A stretch of 64,000 bases of DNA from Bryobacterales bacterium (GTDB lineage: Bacteria > Acidobacteriota > Terriglobia > Bryobacterales > Bryobacteraceae): NCBI GenBank assembly GCA_020847975.1, contig JADLBD010000213.1:1-64000 (forward strand), in the 5' to 3' direction. Shown here piece after piece: positions 26,673 through 36,700 of this stretch. A program made the position numbers and the translations under genes. The stretch's first letter is position 1. Every line of letters starts with the position of its first letter. The notes beneath the pieces were generated by a model that was not told the origin of the DNA, ran no database searches, and worked only from the letters and a program-made list of their open reading frames with translations.

Positions 26673-29291
26673 TCAATCCAGGTACAGAAACTCGTTGGCA
26701 TTCAGCAGCACGCGGCAAATGGCGTCGAGGCCGCCGGAGAATTTTTCAAATTTCGCCTTCTCGGCCGCGGTGGGCGGGCGTTGCAGGACATATTGAAATA
26801 CCTTCGCCACCTCCGCCGGCCGGCCTTTGACGTTCTGCTCCACTCGCTGCGCAAGATGGGCCGCTTCGTCCTGCACCAGGTAGCCGTTCATCATGCTCAG
26901 CGCCTGGAGCGGAGTGGTGGTGACACTGCGCCGTTCGCACGACTCGCTGAATACGGGCGCGTCGAAGGCGGCCATTACCGGGAGCGGCAGCGAGCGGCGG
27001 TGGAAGATGTAGATGCTCCGCCGGTGCGCGTCTTCCTCTTTTTCGTTCGGCTCCCACATCACGCCGCCGCCGCGGCCGTAGCGCGCGAAGTCCGCCAGAT
27101 CGGCGGGAAGCGGCGGAAAGATGCTGGGTCCGCCGCGCTCCGGATTCAAGCGCCCGCTGATATAAAGCACGCTGTCGCGGATCTCCTCCGCCTCGAGCCG
27201 CCGGCGGTTGGCGCGCCACAGCAGCTTGTTTTCCGGGTCCTTCGGGTTGTCATTCATCGCCCGGTTTTCCGCAGCCTGGCGGTAGGCGGCCGAGGTCAGC
27301 ATCAGCCGGTGCATGGCTTTGACGCTCCATTTCTCGTCGATGAAGCGGTGTGCCAGCCAGTCGAGCAGTTCCGGATGGGTAGGACGCTCCCCGTTCACTC
27401 CGAAGTCGCTTGGCGTGGCGACAATGCCTCGCCCGAAGTGGTGCTGCCAGATGCGGTTCGCCATCACGCGCGCCGTGAGCGGATTGTCCGGGCTGGTGAT
27501 CCACTTCGCCAGCGTCATCCGCCAGCCGCGGGTGGGAAACTGCCGGTAACGGTCCTGCTCGATCACTGCGGGCTCGACTTTACCCGTGATGCACGTAAGG
27601 AAACCCGGTTCCACCGCCTCGGCAGGCTGCCGGTAGTCTCCGCGCACCAGCACGTGAATCGGCGCGATCATCGGCCCGCTCGGCGGACCGGGTACGTTCT
27701 TCACTGTCAGCGCCACGGGCTGCCACCGGTCCAGACGCCGCCGCAGGATGTCGGCACTCTCCGCCAGTTCCTTGTAGTGGTCGAGCTCTTCCTCGGAAAA
27801 TATCTTCGACTTGCTCTTGGCGAGTTCGGCCGTCGTATCGGCAGCGGTCAGAATGTCGAATCGCGCCGGGTCGTTCTTGAGCCGCGGCAGCAATTCCGCC
27901 TCGTAATCATCGAGCGCCTTCTTCTCTTCCGGATCCAGGGTCCGGTTGGCCGCCTCCAACAGATCGGCATGTTTATCGCGCTCCTCGCGGCTGAACTGCG
28001 AATCCTCGCCGCGCCGCATCTCCAGCCGCAGGTCGTCTTTCGTCAAAGCCTTGTTCGCCGCTGCCTTCTTCGCGGCAATCAGTTTCTTCTGCATGGCGGC
28101 GGTGAAGCGGTCGAGTTCCGTCTTCTCCGGCCCGCTCTTCAGCCGCGTCTCCAGCTCCTTGATCTTCGCATCAGCCTTGGCTTTGAACTCGGGATCCTTG
28201 TACGGCACCTCGACGTTCTCCACCTGAATGGTGTTGAAGAACGCCTGTAGCCGGTAGAAGTCCTTCTGCGGAATAGGATCGTATTTGTGATCGTGGCAGC
28301 GCGCGCAGCCTACGGAGAGGCCGAGGAACACCGAGCCCACCGTGGTGGTGATCTCGTTGAGGTAGTTCTGCCGCACTTCCGCTGCCACGAGGTTCGAGCG
28401 GTCCCACGGCGCCACGCGCAGGAAGCCGAGCGGGATATGCCCCTGAATATCCGGCGCGTAATTGTTGCGCGTTTTGCTGTGTTCGTCCGCGCCGGCCAGT
28501 TGCAGCAGCACGAAACGGTCGTAGGGCATGTCCTTATTAAATGCCTCGATCACCCAGTCGCGATACCGCCACGCGTTGCCGATGGCTCCATCGCCCTCGA
28601 GACCGCTGGTTTCGCCGTAACGCACAAGATCGAGCCAGTGCCGGCCCCAGCGTTCACCGTAGCGCGGGTCGTCCAACAGCCGGTCCACCAGGTTTTCGTA
28701 GGCGCGCGGCGAATTATCGGCCTCGAAGGTCTGAATCTCGTCCGGCGTTGGCGGCAGTCCGATCAGGTCGTAATAAACGCGCCTGGCCAGCGTCCGCTTG
28801 TCGGCTTCCCGAGCGGGAGAGAGGCCGTATTGCTCGAGCTTTGCCAGCACGAAATTGTCGATCGGATTTCGCACCCAGGCGGCGTTCTTTACCGAAGGAG
28901 GCTGCGGGTCGGCCGGCTTTTCATAAGGCCAGCGCCATTCCGTGTGCTTCGTGGCGGATTCCGCCGGAAGGTTGCGGATCCAGTTTTCGATGCGGCCGAT
29001 GTCGGCAGCCGCCAGCGCCCCACCGAAGGGCATGCGCGGCGCCATCTCGCCTTTCAGCATCTTCACGAGCGGGCTCAGTTCCGGATGTCCGCCGACCACG
29101 GCCTTGCCGTGATTCTTGCCGCCGGCGATAACAGCCTGGAGCGTCTCGACGGAGAAGTCGCTACTCTTGGTCTTCCCCGCATGGCACGCGGCGCAGTGGG
29201 TATTCAGGATGGGAGCGATGTCACGGGTAAAGTCTGGAGCGGCGGCAAAGGCAGCCGGAATGAACCCCAGAAGGAGGAAGAGGCGGGACAT
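26673..29291 (-). CDS. PSCyt1/DUF1549/DUF1553 secreted cytochrome-like protein, copy 1
   Basis: The 872-residue protein has a signal peptide (residues 1-17) and an N-terminal cytochrome c-like domain with heme site CAACH (Cys33, Cys36, His37). The DUF1549 domain has NFVLAKLEQYGLSP and RYGERWGRHWLDLVRYGET; a second CxxCH (CARCHDHKYDPI) is a hallmark of the family. A charged helical middle (about 370-520) is followed by DUF1553 with MANRIWQHHFGRGIV and SAAYRQ motifs. It is the first gene of an operon with DUF1501. Role: probably periplasmic polymer degradation coupled to electron transfer (inferred from family context). Confidence 0.92.
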   Translation of the reverse strand: MSRLFLLLGFIPAAFAAAPDFTRDIAPILNTHCAACHAGKTKSSDFSVETLQAVIAGGKNHGKAVVGGHPELSPLVKMLKGEMAPRMPFGGALAAADIGRIENWIRNLPAESATKHTEWRWPYEKPADPQPPSVKNAAWVRNPIDNFVLAKLEQYGLSPAREADKRTLARRVYYDLIGLPPTPDEIQTFEADNSPRAYENLVDRLLDDPRYGERWGRHWLDLVRYGETSGLEGDGAIGNAWRYRDWVIEAFNKDMPYDRFVLLQLAGADEHSKTRNNYAPDIQGHIPLGFLRVAPWDRSNLVAAEVRQNYLNEITTTVGSVFLGLSVGCARCHDHKYDPIPQKDFYRLQAFFNTIQVENVEVPYKDPEFKAKADAKIKELETRLKSGPEKTELDRFTAAMQKKLIAAKKAAANKALTKDDLRLEMRRGEDSQFSREERDKHADLLEAANRTLDPEEKKALDDYEAELLPRLKNDPARFDILTAADTTAELAKSKSKIFSEEELDHYKELAESADILRRRLDRWQPVALTVKNVPGPPSGPMIAPIHVLVRGDYRQPAEAVEPGFLTCITGKVEPAVIEQDRYRQFPTRGWRMTLAKWITSPDNPLTARVMANRIWQHHFGRGIVATPSDFGVNGERPTHPELLDWLAHRFIDEKWSVKAMHRLMLTSAAYRQAAENRAMNDNPKDPENKLLWRANRRRLEAEEIRDSVLYISGRLNPERGGPSIFPPLPADLADFARYGRGGGVMWEPNEKEEDAHRRSIYIFHRRSLPLPVMAAFDAPVFSESCERRSVTTTPLQALSMMNGYLVQDEAAHLAQRVEQNVKGRPAEVAKVFQYVLQRPPTAAEKAKFEKFSGGLDAICRVLLNANEFLYLD

Positions 29292-29313
29292 GCTAGTTTG
29301 ACGAGTATATCAG

Positions 29314-29329
29314 AAGCGCTTAAGCGCTT
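29314..29329. promoter_or_regulatory. 16-base perfect palindrome, LacI-type operator-like
   Basis: The sequence AAGCGCTTAAGCGCTT is self-complementary and contains two AAGCGCTT octamers. It sits 23 bases upstream of the DUF1553-type start codon at 29291, where an operator would act. AAGCGCTT-like cores with a central CG are typical of LacI-family sites. No LacI gene is in the window. Confidence 0.5.
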
Positions 29330-29521
29330 GACCGGGTACGTGGGTACTTGCCGCAAGGTCGATGCTCCCATTCTCCCTGGCTACCGTAGATCCAAGTGTC
29401 GTCAAGGTCGGCCACCGCACGCGGCTACGAGATGCGCTATCAGCGTGAGGACGTAAGATCCGCGAGAAGACGGGCGCGCCCCCGTTCTTTCACTCCATCG
29501 GCAACCTGCCGTATGGACTGG

Positions 29522-30028
29522 TCAGGAACCGCCGGCGTACCTCCGCCTCCACTCCTCCCGCGTGCACAGACTGTTCCGGTCCACCCCCCGGTCAATCGCC
29601 AGAATGCCGTCGAGGTGGTCCATTTCATGTTGCAGCAATTCCGAGAACGCTCCGGATGCTGTCAACTCACGCACCGCCCCGTGTTCGTTGGTGTACCGAA
29701 GATGAACCTGAACGGACCGCCGCACGCGGACCAGCAGATCCGGGAACGAGAAGCAATCGTCCCAAAGCTCGAAGGTCTCCTCGCTGAGGGAAACAAACTC
29801 CGGGTTCACAAGAGAGTAGGCGGCGCCATCTATCTCGATATAGATGATGCGCGTCAACTCTCCGATCTGCACCGCGCTGATGCCGCGGCCGAAGCCGTGC
29901 GTGCGCCGGAACTCATGCAGCGTATCCCGAAGATCAGCCAGAACAGGGCTCGCATCTTCCAGGCGCGCGGGGGCGGAGCGCTCCCGTAACAACGGATCGC
30001 CAAGTTGCAAGATACGCCTTGCGGCCAT
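29522..30028 (-). CDS. Divergent peptide deformylase
   Basis: The 168-residue enzyme has the three deformylase motifs with changes. Motif 1 is GRGISAVQIG (residues 47-56, usual GxGxAAxQxG). Motif 2 is DDCFS with metal-ligand Cys92 (usual EGCLS). Motif 3 is LQHEMDHLDG with His134, Glu135 and His138. All metal ligands and the catalytic Glu are present, so it is probably active. The altered motif 2 suggests a secondary deformylase rather than the housekeeping one. It starts three bases before the pentapeptide gene's stop. Confidence 0.88.
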   Translation of the reverse strand: MAARRILQLGDPLLRERSAPARLEDASPVLADLRDTLHEFRRTHGFGRGISAVQIGELTRIIYIEIDGAAYSLVNPEFVSLSEETFELWDDCFSFPDLLVRVRRSVQVHLRYTNEHGAVRELTASGAFSELLQHEMDHLDGILAIDRGVDRNSLCTREEWRRRYAGGS

Positions 30029-30031
30029 GGT

Positions 30032-31006
30032 TCAGAACGTGAATTCGATGGGCAGTTGCGTCGCGTCGTCCTTCTTCACGCGCACAATCTGCTCGGCAAC
30101 CAGATTCTTCACCGTGAACAGGTTCGCGCCACTGATGTCTGTGCCGCTGAAGTTCACCTTCTCGACATTGGCGTCGGTGAGATCAGCGCCCGTCAGGTTG
30201 GCGGCGCGCATATCCGCCTTGGAAAGATTGGCCCCCTTCAGGTTGGCCCCCGTCAGGTTCGCACTGTCGAGGTTCGCGCCGTTAAGGTCGGCTCCTGCGA
30301 GGACTGCGCCGCTCAGATTGGCCTGCCGCAGGTCCGCGCCTGAGAGATTGGCGTTCGTCAGGTTGCAGCCGGAAAAGTTCGTCGTTTCGCCGGTGGCTTT
30401 GTTCAGATTCGCTCCCGTCAGGTCGACGCCGCTGAAGTCGGCGCCGCGCGCGTTCGTCGATTCGATGATCGCACTCACCATGGAAGACCCGCGCAGATCG
30501 GCCTTCTGTAGATTCGCGCCGGTGAGGTTCGCGCCCTTGAGATTGGCCCCGTTGAGATCGGCGCCTCGCGGATCGGAGCCGGCGAGATTCGCGCCCTCGA
30601 GCAGCGCGTTCTTCATGTTGGCGCTGCGAAGATCTGCCTTCGTGAGATTGGCCGAGAAGAAGTTCGTATTGCTCAGGTCCGCTTTGCTGAGAATCGCCTG
30701 CTCGAAGACGCTCTTGCGCAACTGGCTGCCGGAAAGGTTCGCGTTGCGCAGGTCGGCGGTCCGCAAAACGGCCGATTCGAGTGTCGCTTTGGAAAGATTG
30801 GCGCCTTCGAGTTGCGTCTTCACCAGGCTCGCGCCGGTAAGGTTCGCCTCACTCAGATTGGACTTGGTGAGGTTCGCCCCGTCCAGTTTCTGTTTGCTCA
30901 AATCCGCGCCGCTGAAATCCGGGATGGTCCCAGGCTTTTGAATCCGCTGGAAGTTCCATTTGTCGATGCCTGCTTTAAGCAGTGTCATGTGGGCGGCATT
31001 TGCCAT
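30032..31006 (-). CDS. Pentapeptide-repeat protein
   Basis: The 324-residue protein consists almost wholly of A(D/N)LxX pentapeptide repeats from about residue 30 to 300, such as ANLTGANLKGANLSKADMRA, which fold as a right-handed quadrilateral beta helix. It has no signal peptide or attached domain. Some relatives mimic DNA and protect gyrase, but most have no known role. The deformylase gene follows three bases after its stop in the same direction. The ATG at 31006 has an AAAGGA ribosome site, preferred over the start at 31054. Confidence 0.9.
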   Translation of the reverse strand: MANAAHMTLLKAGIDKWNFQRIQKPGTIPDFSGADLSKQKLDGANLTKSNLSEANLTGASLVKTQLEGANLSKATLESAVLRTADLRNANLSGSQLRKSVFEQAILSKADLSNTNFFSANLTKADLRSANMKNALLEGANLAGSDPRGADLNGANLKGANLTGANLQKADLRGSSMVSAIIESTNARGADFSGVDLTGANLNKATGETTNFSGCNLTNANLSGADLRQANLSGAVLAGADLNGANLDSANLTGANLKGANLSKADMRAANLTGADLTDANVEKVNFSGTDISGANLFTVKNLVAEQIVRVKKDDATQLPIEFTF

Positions 31007-31068
31007 GTGTGCGTCGTTTCCTTTCTCCGATATTTCGAGGCAATCATAACGCACTGCGAACAGCAGCG

Positions 31069-31902
31069 CTACACAGACATCTTTTGTTTCATGAACTCAC
31101 GGCCTGTCTTTACCATCTCGCGGCTGCTCATGTCCTTCCGGGGATTCATTTCGAGGATCAGCCATCCGTGCCAGCCAGTGGCGCGCAGCGCATCACTGAC
31201 GCCGCGGTAGTCCAGATCGCCTTCCCCCAGCAGAACCTCCTCCTTGCCCTTGTAATCCCGCAGGTGAAGCCCGGCCAGGCGGGAAGTAAATTTCGGCAGC
31301 CAGTCCCGGGGCGCAAGGTGAGCCTCGGAGAAGTAACTGAGGTCCAGCAGGAAGCTGACCAGCTTCGGATCCGTGGCTGCGGCGACGGCCTGCAACTCTT
31401 CCGCGTTGTTCTGCAATTCCTTCAAATGGTTGTGCACGCACAGCCGCACGCCGGTTTCCCGGCAGTACGTTCCCAACACGTTGAGGTTCTCGCACCACAA
31501 CTGCCGCGCCGCCGGATCGATGCCCGGGCCGCTGAGCACAAGGAAACTTCCGCCGAGGTCTTTTGACGCCCTCGCGATGCGCTGCAACTTTCGCAGGTCC
31601 GCGCCGGCTGTATCTATGTGTTGGATGCGCCCCGAGGCGTGCAACCCGATGAGCGCCAGGTTGCGTCTTCGGAATTCGTCCTTCATCGGCCTCGGATTAT
31701 CGAAGGAGTGCTCGAGGCTCGCATAATTCGTCTCGAAGCCCTCAAAGCCGGCGGCGGCGATGCCATCGAGCGCTTCGAGCAGCCGTTCCTTCCGCGGCAG
31801 AGGGCTGCCGTAGGCTCGAGTCTGGCACCCCGGCCGGATCGCTCCGGACTTCGCCTGCAACCGCAATGCGGCAAGAGCGAGAAGAAAAGCTCGGCGATTC
31901 AT
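31069..31902 (-). CDS. Tat-exported sugar phosphate isomerase/epimerase-like protein
   Basis: The 277-residue protein starts MNRRAFLLALAALRLQA, a Tat-like signal. It then shows the AP-endonuclease-2 TIM-barrel fold of xylose-isomerase-like enzymes: LEALDGIAAAGFEGFET, ALIGLHASG, CVHNHLKEL, FLLDLSYFSEA and WLILEMNPRKD. The metal-binding His/Glu/Asp positions are plausible. The substrate is probably a sugar or related polyol. It is divergent from the deacetylase gene, with about 50 bases between the start codons. Confidence 0.85.
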   Translation of the reverse strand: MNRRAFLLALAALRLQAKSGAIRPGCQTRAYGSPLPRKERLLEALDGIAAAGFEGFETNYASLEHSFDNPRPMKDEFRRRNLALIGLHASGRIQHIDTAGADLRKLQRIARASKDLGGSFLVLSGPGIDPAARQLWCENLNVLGTYCRETGVRLCVHNHLKELQNNAEELQAVAAATDPKLVSFLLDLSYFSEAHLAPRDWLPKFTSRLAGLHLRDYKGKEEVLLGEGDLDYRGVSDALRATGWHGWLILEMNPRKDMSSREMVKTGREFMKQKMSV

Positions 31903-31952
31903 TTCCCGCCAGCGTATCGCATCGCGCGGTGCAATTTCTTATGATGGACGCC

Positions 31953-33569
31953 ATGCTTCGTCGAAGAGATCTGCTGGCCATGCTGCCCGCGGCCTACGCC
32001 TCCGCCAAGGTTCCGGACAAACTCGTGGTGCTGACGTTGGATGATGCCGTCAAGTCACATCGCACCTTCGTCGCTCCCTTCCTGAAGGATCTCGGATTCC
32101 GCGCCACCTTCTTCGTGTCCCACCGCTGGATGGAAGATCGCGAGCATTTCATGACGTGGAACGACATCGCGGAAATCCATCAGATGGGCTTCGAGATCGG
32201 AAATCACACCTGGACACACGCGAATTTCTCGGCGCCGCGCAACGCGGCGCGGCTGGCAGGCGAGTTGGCGCTGGTAGAGAGCGAATTGCGCAAGGTGAAG
32301 GTACTGAAGCCAACGGTGTTCGCCCACACGGGCAACACGTTCGGCCCGGAGTCTATCGCCGTCATCCGCAACGACGGCATCCGGCTCGCACGCCGCGGCC
32401 TGTCTCCAGAAGTCGAGTACGGCAAGGTGGCAGTGGGTCCCACGCTCGATGTGACGAAGCATCACCCCCTGCTGATCCCCACCACAGGCGACGCCTACCC
32501 CGATTGGACTTTCGATCACTTCCGCAATGTGGTGAGCCACGCGCACGGCGGGCAAATCGTCGTGCTTCAGTTCCACGGCGTGCCGGATATTGCCCATCCG
32601 TGGGTTCATACGCCCCCCGAGGCGTTTCGGCGCTACATGGAGTACTTGAAGAAGGAGGACTTCCAGGTGGTGGCCCTGGGGGACCTGACTCCATACTTTG
32701 ACTTCGTGCACCCTCCACAGGATCCATTGCTCCATACACGATATAAGGAGCCGAAGGACGGAAAATTGCTGCTGCCCGTCGAGATGGAGGCGAGCCGCGG
32801 GGACGAGGCCTATTGGATCGGCAACATGTCCCAGCATGGCTATTCTACGGAAGAGATGGCCCGCGTGCTCGGCCATGCGGCGCAACCGGTGAAGACGACG
32901 GCTGCCGGGTTGCGCATCTTACCCTACCCCGGTGGGCGCCATCCTCGGATCGGTTTTCTCGATGGAGCCATCGACCCCATGCGCGGCACGAAAGCCGCCG
33001 TCTTTCTTCCCTGGCCTGATGCGGGCTACGTCGTGGTGGATGTTCCCGAGGCTATCTTCAGCAACCTGGGACTCACCTTTCTCGCGCACACGCATATTCC
33101 CACCATCTGGAACAATCAGAACGTCGTCATCGAGAACCGGGACTGGCGGCGGGACGCGGATGGCTCGCTTGCCTCAGAATGGATTCTGCCCAACAAGATC
33201 GCCTTCGGCGCCAACCTTCGCGTGGCGGAAGGAGCCGTTCGGATGGAACTATGGCTGCGCAACGGAACACCACAACCCCTCACTGGCCTGCGCGTGCAAA
33301 ACTGTGTGATGACAAAGGGCGCGCCCGCCTTCCGCGCGCAGACCAACGACAACAAGACGTACCGCCAGCCGCTGGCCGCGGCTCGGTCGAACGATGGTCG
33401 CCGCTCGATTCTCACCGAGTGGGAACGCTGCGGCCGGGCCTGGGGAAACCCGAACTGCCCCTGCTTCCATTCCGACCCGGTTTTGCCCGACTGCGCACCC
33501 GGAGAGACAGTGCGTGTGCAGGGCCGTCTGTGGTTTCACGAGGGGGACCTCGCCGGGGCCGCCAGATGA
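31953..33569 (+). CDS. Secreted polysaccharide deacetylase with C-terminal beta domain
   Basis: The product is about 538 residues. The N-terminus (MLRRRDLLAMLPAAYASA) looks like a Tat signal. The NodB-type deacetylase domain follows, with LTLDDAVKSH (LTxDD motif), IGNHTWTHANFS (the HxxxH zinc pair) and VVLQFHGVPD near the end of the barrel. The remaining 270 residues are a beta-rich domain containing EASRGDEAYWIGNMSQHGY and FLAHTHIPTIW, common in Acidobacteria/Planctomycetes deacetylase-like proteins. ATGs at 31941 and 31944 are alternatives; no clear ribosome site decides the start. Confidence 0.82.
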   Translation: MLRRRDLLAMLPAAYASAKVPDKLVVLTLDDAVKSHRTFVAPFLKDLGFRATFFVSHRWMEDREHFMTWNDIAEIHQMGFEIGNHTWTHANFSAPRNAARLAGELALVESELRKVKVLKPTVFAHTGNTFGPESIAVIRNDGIRLARRGLSPEVEYGKVAVGPTLDVTKHHPLLIPTTGDAYPDWTFDHFRNVVSHAHGGQIVVLQFHGVPDIAHPWVHTPPEAFRRYMEYLKKEDFQVVALGDLTPYFDFVHPPQDPLLHTRYKEPKDGKLLLPVEMEASRGDEAYWIGNMSQHGYSTEEMARVLGHAAQPVKTTAAGLRILPYPGGRHPRIGFLDGAIDPMRGTKAAVFLPWPDAGYVVVDVPEAIFSNLGLTFLAHTHIPTIWNNQNVVIENRDWRRDADGSLASEWILPNKIAFGANLRVAEGAVRMELWLRNGTPQPLTGLRVQNCVMTKGAPAFRAQTNDNKTYRQPLAAARSNDGRRSILTEWERCGRAWGNPNCPCFHSDPVLPDCAPGETVRVQGRLWFHEGDLAGAAR

Positions 33570-33600
33570 TAAGATCCCATTACTGATCAATCACAACAGT

Positions 33601-33624
33601 GTGAATATGTGATGAATTATTCAC
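33601..33624. promoter_or_regulatory. Inverted repeat upstream of the Oar-like receptor gene
   Basis: GTGAATA (33601-33607) and TATTCAC (33618-33624) form a seven-base dyad with a ten-base spacer in an AT-rich stretch, 98 bases before the receptor start. It may be an operator; a TATCAT hexamer at 33649-33654 is a possible -10 element without a good -35. Confidence 0.35.
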
Positions 33625-33721
33625 GCTGCTGTTATCAAAAACATCCGCTATCATGCGATTTCGCGGTCCGGTAACTGGTTTGTTACTGGATCGAAACACG
33701 TCCCCCGTACACTGGCGATTG

Positions 33722-36700
33722 ATGACTACCAGGTTTGTGAAGATACTTGTCTGCCCGATTTTGCTGGCGGCCGGATTGTCCGGCCAGACCAGTGTCGGGC
33801 GAATCGCAGGCGCCGTAACGGATGGAACAGGGGCCGTGATCCCCGGCGTGAAGGTGACCGCTCGCAATGAGCGCACGGGATTGGAACAAACCGTGACAAC
33901 TCAGGGGAACGGCCAGTATGTAATCACCCAAGTTCTGCCTGCCACTTACACCGTAACCATGTCCTCGGAGGGATTTACGGACTCACAGTTCACCGGCATA
34001 GCCCTTCAGGTCGGCCAGGAGCGTACGGTGAATGCCGTCCTCCAACCCGCCGGTGTAGCTACAGAGGTGACCGTCTCCAGCGGGGGATTGGCGCAGGTGG
34101 ACACCAGCAGCGCCCGCATCGGCGCCAACGTCAGCGAGCGGGAAGTGTCGCAACTGCCGCTGAACGGCAGGCAGGTTTCGCAACTCTATCTGATGGCGCC
34201 GGGAGCCGTGAACAGCGGTTCCGGCACTTATGACAACATTCGCTTCAGCGGGCGCTCGAACCAGGAAAACGTCATCCGCTTCGACGGCGTCGAAGGCACA
34301 TCCATCGTCGACGCCTCACCGGGAAATCTGAACGGTGAAACGACTTCTCTCTTCCGCCTCCAGCAGAGCCTCGAGAATGTGCAGGAGTTCCGTATCGACA
34401 CCAGCAACTACCCCGCCGAGTACGGCACGGGGACCGGCGGGCAGATCAGTTTCGTGACCAAATCGGGAACCAGCCAGTTCCATGGTTCCTTGTTTGAATA
34501 CATCCGCAACGATTCGATGGACGCCCGCAACTTCTTCGATGGGGCGGACAAATCGAAGCTGCGTCTGAACCAGTTCGGCGGGTCCATCGGCGGCCCCATC
34601 GTAAAGGAGAAGGCGTTCTTCTTCGCCAGCTACGAAGCGCTCCGGCAGCGCACGGCCACGCCGTTTGTCGAATCGACCCTCAGCGCCGGCGCCCGCGCCA
34701 AGGCCGTCCCGTCCATCCGGCCACTGCTTGCCGCGTTTCCCATCGGACATTTCCCCACCAGCGATCCGAACCTCGATGTCGTTACGGTGACCGGTCCGGG
34801 ATATGTCGGCGAGGACTCCGGCAGCGTCCGCTTCGACTACAACTTGAGTGACCGCTTCCGCTTCTATGCCCGTTACTTCCGCGATCAGGGCCGCGCGGCG
34901 CAGACGCAGAACTCCACGCTCAGCCAGTACCAGACAACCGCTGTTCCGCAGAACGGTGTGATCAGCCTGAACCAGGTCTGGACACCGGCCCTGCTCAACG
35001 AAACGAAGATCGGCTTCAACGGCTCGAAGACTCGCGTCGCCGGCGTTCCCGGACCCAGTCCGGATGCGAATATCAACGGTGTCACCTTGAACCTTACCGG
35101 CAGCGTCGCTCTTGGCGGCATCGCGGGTCAGGTGGGCAACGCCGCGATTGCCCAGCCCACCGGTCTGATTCGCCTCTCGAGCGCCTTCAACGGCCGCGGC
35201 GCTCCCTACACCAACGATTCCATCTCCTTCATCGACAACCTCTCGGTGATCCGCGGCGCGCACAACTTCAAGTTCGGCGGCGAAGTGCGTCGCATCGAAC
35301 TGTACAACGATCAGTTGGGCGGAACCACCTACAGCTTCGCCAACATCGACTCATTCCTGAACAACAAGCCGGTATCCATCGCCTTCAACGGCGACCTCAG
35401 CGCGCTGAGCCCCTTCACCGGGCTTTCCGGAGTCGCGCATCTGCGCCAGAACTACTACATCCTCTACGCACAGGATGAGTGGAGGATCCGGCCAAACGTA
35501 ACGCTGAGTTATGGTCTGCGCTACGAGTACTATCAGGCGCTCCACGAAACACGCAACAAGAACGTCTACTTCAACACGCTCACAGGCGACATCATCCCGA
35601 AGTATGATCAGCCCTGGTATCACAGCTCCAGAAAGAACTTCGGGCCCCGGCTCGGATTGAGCTGGTCGCCGAACCGGTTCGGAAACCGCACGGTCTTCCG
35701 CATCGGCGGCGGCTATTTCTACGGACCGGGACAGACTGAGGACCAACTCCAGCCGGAAGCGAACGACCGCATCGGGCGCACCATCTCCGGAAGCAATCCG
35801 CTGAATGTCTACCCCTTGAACATCAGCGCCATCTACGCGGGCTACAACATCAACGACCCGAATCTCGGCTACCAGCCGAGAGCGTATGCGCCCGGATACG
35901 CGATTCCCGAACGGATTCTCGAGTACACCGCCAGCGTGCAGCAGGCGTTGCCGGGCGACACCGTGCTCACCGTCGCCTATGTCGGCAGCCAGGGCCGCAA
36001 CCTGTTCCTGCGCAGCATCACGAACCTCATCACCGGCCTCTCGATAAATGCAACGGGGGCGGCGGTTGTGCAGCGCCAGTTCGGCAACCGCGTCTCCGAG
36101 ATTGACTACAAAACCAGCGGCGGCGCTTCGCACTACGATTCGCTGCAGGTGACCCTGAACAGGCGCTTCTCCACGGGCTTCTCGCTCTCCGGCCAATACA
36201 CCTACGGCCACGACATCGGCAACTCCGCCGGCTCGAACGAAGCGAACACCTCGCAAAGCCCTTATGACTTCGGCCTGGAGCGCGGCAACAACAACTTCGA
36301 CATCCGCCAAAGCGCGAACTTCGCCATGCTCTACGACGTACCGTTCGGCCGGGGAAAGAGGTACGGCGCGCACATGAACAAGACCATGCAGATGCTGGCC
36401 GGATCATGGCAGGTGGGCGGGCTCCTGAACCTGCGTTCGGGAGTGCCGGTCGATGTCCTCATGGTCCGGCCCGACATTGCTTATCAGGACACCCGCGATG
36501 GCCGCTTCTATTCCTCCCCCGTGGTGGACACGAACGGAACCATCTACACCAAACCGGTGGTGAACACGCCCGGCGGCGGAGCTTCGCGTAACGTGCGGCG
36601 TCCCGATGTTGTGGCCGGCGTCAATCCCTATCTCAACCAGGGCCTCCAGTTTCTGAATGCCGCTGCCTTCTCGCTGCCTGCTGCGGGCTCATTCGGAAAC

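Noticed and set aside
26781-28250. 489-residue plus-strand frame opposite the DUF1553-type gene
   Set aside because: Low-complexity, Arg/His-rich antisense shadow with no domain or ribosome site.
34316-36373. Minus-strand frames of 315 and 340 residues opposite the Oar-like receptor
   Set aside because: They are valine- and alanine-rich shadows with no start signal or domain.
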